A model generated the notes under the pieces. That model was given only the letters and a program-made list of their open reading frames with translations, searched no databases and had not been told where the DNA came from. From Candidatus Levyibacteriota bacterium (GTDB taxonomy: Bacteria; Patescibacteriota; Microgenomatia; Levybacterales; UBA12049): a stretch of DNA of 6,163 bases. Both the position numbers and the translations under genes were made by a program. Location of the stretch: contig PRDT01000018.1 of the NCBI GenBank assembly GCA_003173995.1, positions 1-6,163 on the forward strand. Direction: 5' to 3'. Below, in pieces: positions 5,588 through 6,163 of the stretch (position 1 is the stretch's first letter; every line of letters starts with the position of its first letter).

Positions 5588-6163
5588 ATATTTTGTCTTG
5601 CTATATTTAATAGTATACCCACAGAGCACAAATCAACAATAAGCGCAGAGCCACCGTAGGAAATAAATGGCAATGGAACACCGGTAAGTGGCAAAAGTGC
5701 GGTCTGTGCTCCCAAATTTATCATCATTTGAAATCCTAAGAAAGCAGTAATGCCCCCTGCCAACAATTTTCCAAAAGTATCTTTTGCAGAAAGCGCGATA
5801 AATATACCTCTCCAAATAAAGGCTAGACACAACAAGAGAAAAACAATTGATCCCAAAAATCCTATCTCTTCAGCCATAATCGCAAAGATAGAATCAGTCG
5901 CATTTTCAGGAAGGTACGCATATTTCTGAAGTGAATTTCCAAGTCCAACCCCAGTAAGTCCCCCAGACCCAAGGGCAATAAGAATTTGTCTCACATGGTA
6001 CGAGGCTGTCGAGAGGGAATCATTTGGATTAAAAAATGTAGCCAAACGCTTTGCACGATATGGCTCAATTTTAATGAGAATAAAACCCAAGATGCCAAGA
6101 ACAGGAGCAATACCGCCGACATACATCATATTTCCTCCTGAGAGAAAGTAGAGCACCAGTGCT
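5584..6163 (-). CDS. ftsW: Septal peptidoglycan glycosyltransferase FtsW, 5' end outside window
   Basis: This is the C-terminal ~192 residues of a SEDS-family membrane protein, which polymerises lipid II into glycan strands together with a class B PBP. The frame runs off the window at 6163, so the start lies outside. Visible hallmarks include the YRAKRLATFFNP segment, the extracellular-loop run GVGLGNSLQKYAYLPENATDSIF, AEEIGFLG, and the closing PLTGVPLPFISYGGSALI. About four membrane segments remain, with only a few residues after the last helix. RodA belongs to the same superfamily, but the position directly before murG in a dcw cluster argues for FtsW. The TGA at 5584-5586 overlaps the murG ATG. 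The usual length is around 360-400 residues, so roughly half is present. Confidence 0.93.
   Translation of the reverse strand, partial: ALVLYFLSGGNMMYVGGIAPVLGILGFILIKIEPYRAKRLATFFNPNDSLSTASYHVRQILIALGSGGLTGVGLGNSLQKYAYLPENATDSIFAIMAEEIGFLGSIVFLLLCLAFIWRGIFIALSAKDTFGKLLAGGITAFLGFQMMINLGAQTALLPLTGVPLPFISYGGSALIVDLCSVGILLNIARQNI

Noticed and set aside
5588..5629. GTG-initiated 14-residue extension of MurG
   Set aside because: MurG proteins begin directly before the first beta strand. The ATG at 5587 fits this and overlaps the ftsW stop.

Overview
The window carries the 3' half of a bacterial division and cell-wall (dcw) cluster on the minus strand, followed by two small membrane-protein genes. 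Genome type: the cluster is compact, with overlapping genes and moderately AT-rich sequence. The FtsQ homologue is only 142 residues, the MurG glycine loop is shortened, and no start codon has a recognisable Shine-Dalgarno sequence. Together these suggest a reduced-genome lineage, most likely Patescibacteria/CPR and perhaps Parcubacteria-like. That assignment is inference from recognition, not from a search. The genes read cleanly with standard bacterial stops, so there is no sign of UGA recoding.

Layout, right to left in transcription order: ftsW (5' end cut by the window edge), murG, a truncated FtsQ/DivIB-like gene, ftsA and ftsZ. ftsW and murG share an ATGA overlap, murG and the ftsQ-like gene overlap by 32 nt, and ftsQ-like and ftsA are 3 nt apart. 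ftsZ sits 67 nt after ftsA and has its own promoter candidate. murC, murB and ddl, which often lie between murG and ftsQ, are absent from this interval. Downstream of ftsZ is a 55-nt convergent spacer with a terminator-like hairpin and an imperfect second copy of the ftsZ 3' end. Beyond it lies a plus-strand LysE-type exporter gene, and divergent from that a minus-strand RDD-family membrane protein gene.

How the genes work together: MurG makes lipid II at the inner face of the membrane. FtsW polymerises lipid II at the septum. The FtsQ-like protein probably stands in for the FtsQ/DivIB scaffold. FtsA tethers FtsZ filaments to the membrane through the FtsZ C-terminal peptide, which is intact here. 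The LysE-like and RDD genes have no evident link to division.

I found no RNA genes, CRISPR arrays, insertion sequences or complete mobile elements, and no clear novel multi-gene system. The most unusual signals are the duplicated ftsZ tail, the POTRA-less FtsQ, and a repeated promoter layout that places start codons a few bases from the predicted transcription start.
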